6,635 nucleotides of DNA from an uncultured Bacteroidota bacterium (GTDB lineage Bacteria; Bacteroidota; Bacteroidia; Bacteroidales; UBA12481), in assembly GCA_903832165.1 (NCBI GenBank), contig CAILAQ010000260.1, forward strand, positions 1 to 6,635. The letters run 5' to 3'. The position numbers were made by a program, and so were the translations under genes. Below the pieces are notes generated by a model that did not search any database, was not told the origin of the DNA, and was given only the letters and a program-made list of their open reading frames with translations. The first letter of the stretch is position 1, and each line of letters starts with the position of its first letter. This document shows positions 4,428 to 6,635 of this stretch, piece by piece.

Positions 4428-6635
4428 TCAGATACACCGTTGGTGATATTGCAGAAATAACCCACAGCCGTCTGATCGGGGAACCCGGGCGCCAGATTCG
4501 ACAAATATGCACCGATACCCGAAGAATCGACCAACCGGCTGAAAGTCTGTTTGTCGCACTTAAAGGCCCCAGTCACGATGGGCAGCGATTTCTGGGCGAA
4601 GCTTTCCAGTCAGGGATAAGAGCCTTTCTGGTTTCTGCGCTCCCCGAAAATACCGACCAGTTCTCAGGGTCTGCTTTTATTATCGCAGACAATACACTCA
4701 CTGCCCTGCAGAATTTTGCAGCCTGGCACCGGAAACAATTTAAAGGACAGGTAATTGCAATTACCGGAAGCAACGGAAAAACGATTATCAAAGAATGGCT
4801 TGCACAAATAATGCAATCCTCATTCCGGATTATCCGAAGCCCGAAATCATATAACTCACAGATCGGCGTACCTCTTTCCGTTCTCAATATCTCAGGCAAT
4901 GAGCAATATGCAATACTGGAAGCCGGGATTTCAAAGCCTGGCGAAATGGCCGGCCTGCAAAGAATTTTAAATCCCGATATAGGCCTGATATCCAATATCG
5001 GCGATGCCCATCAGGAAAACTTTGAGGATCTGCCATCCAAAACCCGGGAAAAGATCTTGCTTCTGAAAAATAGTGGCAGGATATTCTATTGTCTTGATCA
5101 TAATCTCATCCATCAGGAACTGCTGAAGTCGGGCTATCCCGGACAAAAATATTCGTGGTCGAGACTCAGTCCGGCCAATTTGCTGATAACCGGCGAAACA
5201 GTTACCGGACCTTCCTGTCACCTGACCGGGCTCTTTGACTCCCGCCGGGTAACCCTTACCATCCCTTTCACTGATCCGGCCTCCATCGAAAACCTTATCC
5301 AGATCTGGCTGCTGCTCCTGACTATAGAGTTTGATGAGTCGATGCTGCAGGACCAGGTTATGAGGCTTGAACCTGTTCACATGCGCCTCGAACAAAAAGG
5401 CGGCATCAACAGGTGTACCTTGATAAATGATTATTACAACTCTGATATACAATCACTTAAAATTGCGCTGGATCTTCTTTTCCAACAAACACCGCACCTC
5501 AGAAAAACCCTGATCATTTCAGATATTCTGCAGACAGGTCAATCCGAGGAAGCTCTGTATGCCGAAATCAGTCGTCTTCTGGCTGCCCGGAATCTTTACC
5601 GCCTGATAGGAATCGGACCGGCCATCTATCGCAATCGTCACTTGTTTAAAGGAAACGTAAGCATTCTGAACTCAACTTCCGAATTCCTCAGTCAGATAAG
5701 TACCGAGGATTTTCAGGATGAAGCGATTCTGCTTAAGGGTGCACGCTCCTTTGCTTTTGAAAGGATCAGCAGTATCCTTGAAGCTAAAATACACCCCACC
5801 ACCCTGGAAATCAGAATGAATGATGTCAGATTCAACCTGGAGCAGTATCGCAGGCTGATCGGCCCTGATGTCAGGATAATGGTCATGGTAAAAGCTTTCA
5901 GCTATGGAAGCGGAGGAGTGGAAATGGCTAAGTTCCTTGCTAACGAGCGCGTGGATTATCTGGGTGTTGCTTTTGCCGATGAAGGAATAGAAATCCGCCG
6001 TGCCGGGATAAAAACTCCGGTATTGGTCATGAATCCGGATTTCCATCAGTCCGACCTGATCATTGACCATCACCTTGAACCCGAGATCTATAACTGGAGC
6101 GGATTGAACACATTCACGAAAACAGTCAGGAAACTGGGGTTGGGTCCTTACCCCATCCACCTGAAGCTGGATACAGGAATGCACCGTCTCGGCTTTGATT
6201 ATCGCGAAACTGAACCATTACTGACCTTCCTGAATAATCATCCTGAGATTTACCTGAAAAGCGCCTTCAGTCATCTTGCCGCCAGTGAGGATCCGGCTAA
6301 TGACGATTTCACCAACCTTCAGATCAGCCGGTTCTCCGAATCCTGTAATCGCCTGGCTGAAAAAACCGGATATCCGTTTCTGAAGCACATCCTTAATTCT
6401 TCCGGGATCGAACGCTTTCCTGACGCACACTTCGATATGGTCAGACTAGGAATCGGTCTCTACGGACACGGCAATACGGATCTCGTCGAACTCCGGCCCA
6501 TTGCCACACTGAAAACCATCATCTCTCAGATCCATGACATTCCTGCCGGAGAATCAGTCGGGTACGGAAGACGAACAATTCTGGATAAACCAACCCGCGC
6601 AGGGGTCATACCGGTAGGTTATGCCGATGGAATCA
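4424..6635 (+). CDS. murF-alr: Bifunctional MurF / alanine racemase fusion (3' end cut by the window)
   Basis: I translated this frame by hand and found it open for 737 codons to the window edge. The N-terminal part (about 1-450) is a Mur ligase that joins D-Ala-D-Ala to UDP-MurNAc-tripeptide using ATP. It has TDTR at 30-33, P-loop TGSNGKT at 114-120, YNSQIGVPLS at 143-152, LEAGISKPGEM at 165-175 (Glu166, likely metal-binding), SNIGDAHQENF at 190-200, and DYYNSD at 336-341 opening the C-terminal ligase domain. Residues from about 457 form a PLP-dependent alanine racemase (L-Ala to D-Ala): MVMVKAFSYGSG with PLP lysine Lys490, KLDTGMHRLGF with Arg588, DMVRLGIGLYG with PLP-contacting Arg674, SVGYGRR with catalytic Tyr714, and VGYADG. 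Roughly 80-100 residues should remain outside, judging from the usual fusion length. The ATG overlaps the preceding stop. The fusion is, from memory, characteristic of Bacteroidota. All key residues that can be seen are intact in both halves. Confidence 0.95.
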   Translation, partial: MIRYTVGDIAEITHSRLIGEPGRQIRQICTDTRRIDQPAESLFVALKGPSHDGQRFLGEAFQSGIRAFLVSALPENTDQFSGSAFIIADNTLTALQNFAAWHRKQFKGQVIAITGSNGKTIIKEWLAQIMQSSFRIIRSPKSYNSQIGVPLSVLNISGNEQYAILEAGISKPGEMAGLQRILNPDIGLISNIGDAHQENFEDLPSKTREKILLLKNSGRIFYCLDHNLIHQELLKSGYPGQKYSWSRLSPANLLITGETVTGPSCHLTGLFDSRRVTLTIPFTDPASIENLIQIWLLLLTIEFDESMLQDQVMRLEPVHMRLEQKGGINRCTLINDYYNSDIQSLKIALDLLFQQTPHLRKTLIISDILQTGQSEEALYAEISRLLAARNLYRLIGIGPAIYRNRHLFKGNVSILNSTSEFLSQISTEDFQDEAILLKGARSFAFERISSILEAKIHPTTLEIRMNDVRFNLEQYRRLIGPDVRIMVMVKAFSYGSGGVEMAKFLANERVDYLGVAFADEGIEIRRAGIKTPVLVMNPDFHQSDLIIDHHLEPEIYNWSGLNTFTKTVRKLGLGPYPIHLKLDTGMHRLGFDYRETEPLLTFLNNHPEIYLKSAFSHLAASEDPANDDFTNLQISRFSESCNRLAEKTGYPFLKHILNSSGIERFPDAHFDMVRLGIGLYGHGNTDLVELRPIATLKTIISQIHDIPAGESVGYGRRTILDKPTRAGVIPVGYADGI

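Noticed and set aside
4130..6430. Series of minus-strand open frames (70-170 codons) tiled across murF-alr
   Set aside because: They are antisense shadows of one continuous plus-strand gene with ligase and racemase motifs throughout. The plus-strand frame is open to the window edge.

Overview
The window reads as an ordinary chromosomal housekeeping segment from a member of the phylum Bacteroidota. The evidence is the fused MurF-alanine racemase gene, the short RsmI without a C-terminal extension, a secreted protein of a family I recall mainly from Bacteroidota, weak or absent Shine-Dalgarno sequences, and a TAnnTTTG-type promoter element. The order within the phylum cannot be fixed from this sequence. 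I see no mobile element, CRISPR array, tRNA or rRNA, and no sign of recent transfer.

Layout. Bases 2-784 (+) hold the C-terminal part of the replicative helicase DnaB, cut by the left edge. Bases 789-2054 (+) follow after 4 bases and encode an exported protein of unknown function, from a family often labelled 'asparagine synthetase B' although it has none of that enzyme's motifs. Two genes on the minus strand come next: tdk (thymidine kinase, 3324-2731) and then rsmI (16S rRNA C1402 ribose methyltransferase, 2734-2051), joined by an ATGA stop/start overlap. The rsmI stop overlaps the stop of the exported-protein gene by 4 bases, tail to tail. A 47-base AT-rich spacer (3325-3371) separates tdk from a divergent plus-strand pair. 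The first of these (3372-4427) is an uncharacterised protein with a helical N-terminus, three low-complexity blocks and a conserved-looking C-terminal domain. It overlaps by ATGA with the second, murF-alr (4424 to the right edge), which continues past the window.

Function. murF-alr supplies both ends of the D-alanine branch of peptidoglycan synthesis: racemisation of L-Ala, and ligation of D-Ala-D-Ala to the UDP-MurNAc-tripeptide. The low-complexity protein is translationally coupled to it and may have a cell-envelope or division role, which is inference only. tdk and rsmI are coupled by position but belong to unrelated pathways (thymidine salvage and ribosome modification). Coding density is nearly complete: four of the five gene junctions are overlaps or gaps of 4 bases or less, and the 47-base divergent spacer is the only real intergenic region.

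I did not find a new multi-gene system. The items most worth following up are the exported protein with a possible glutamine-amidotransferase-like Cys/His/Glu arrangement, and the repeat-rich protein coupled to murF-alr.
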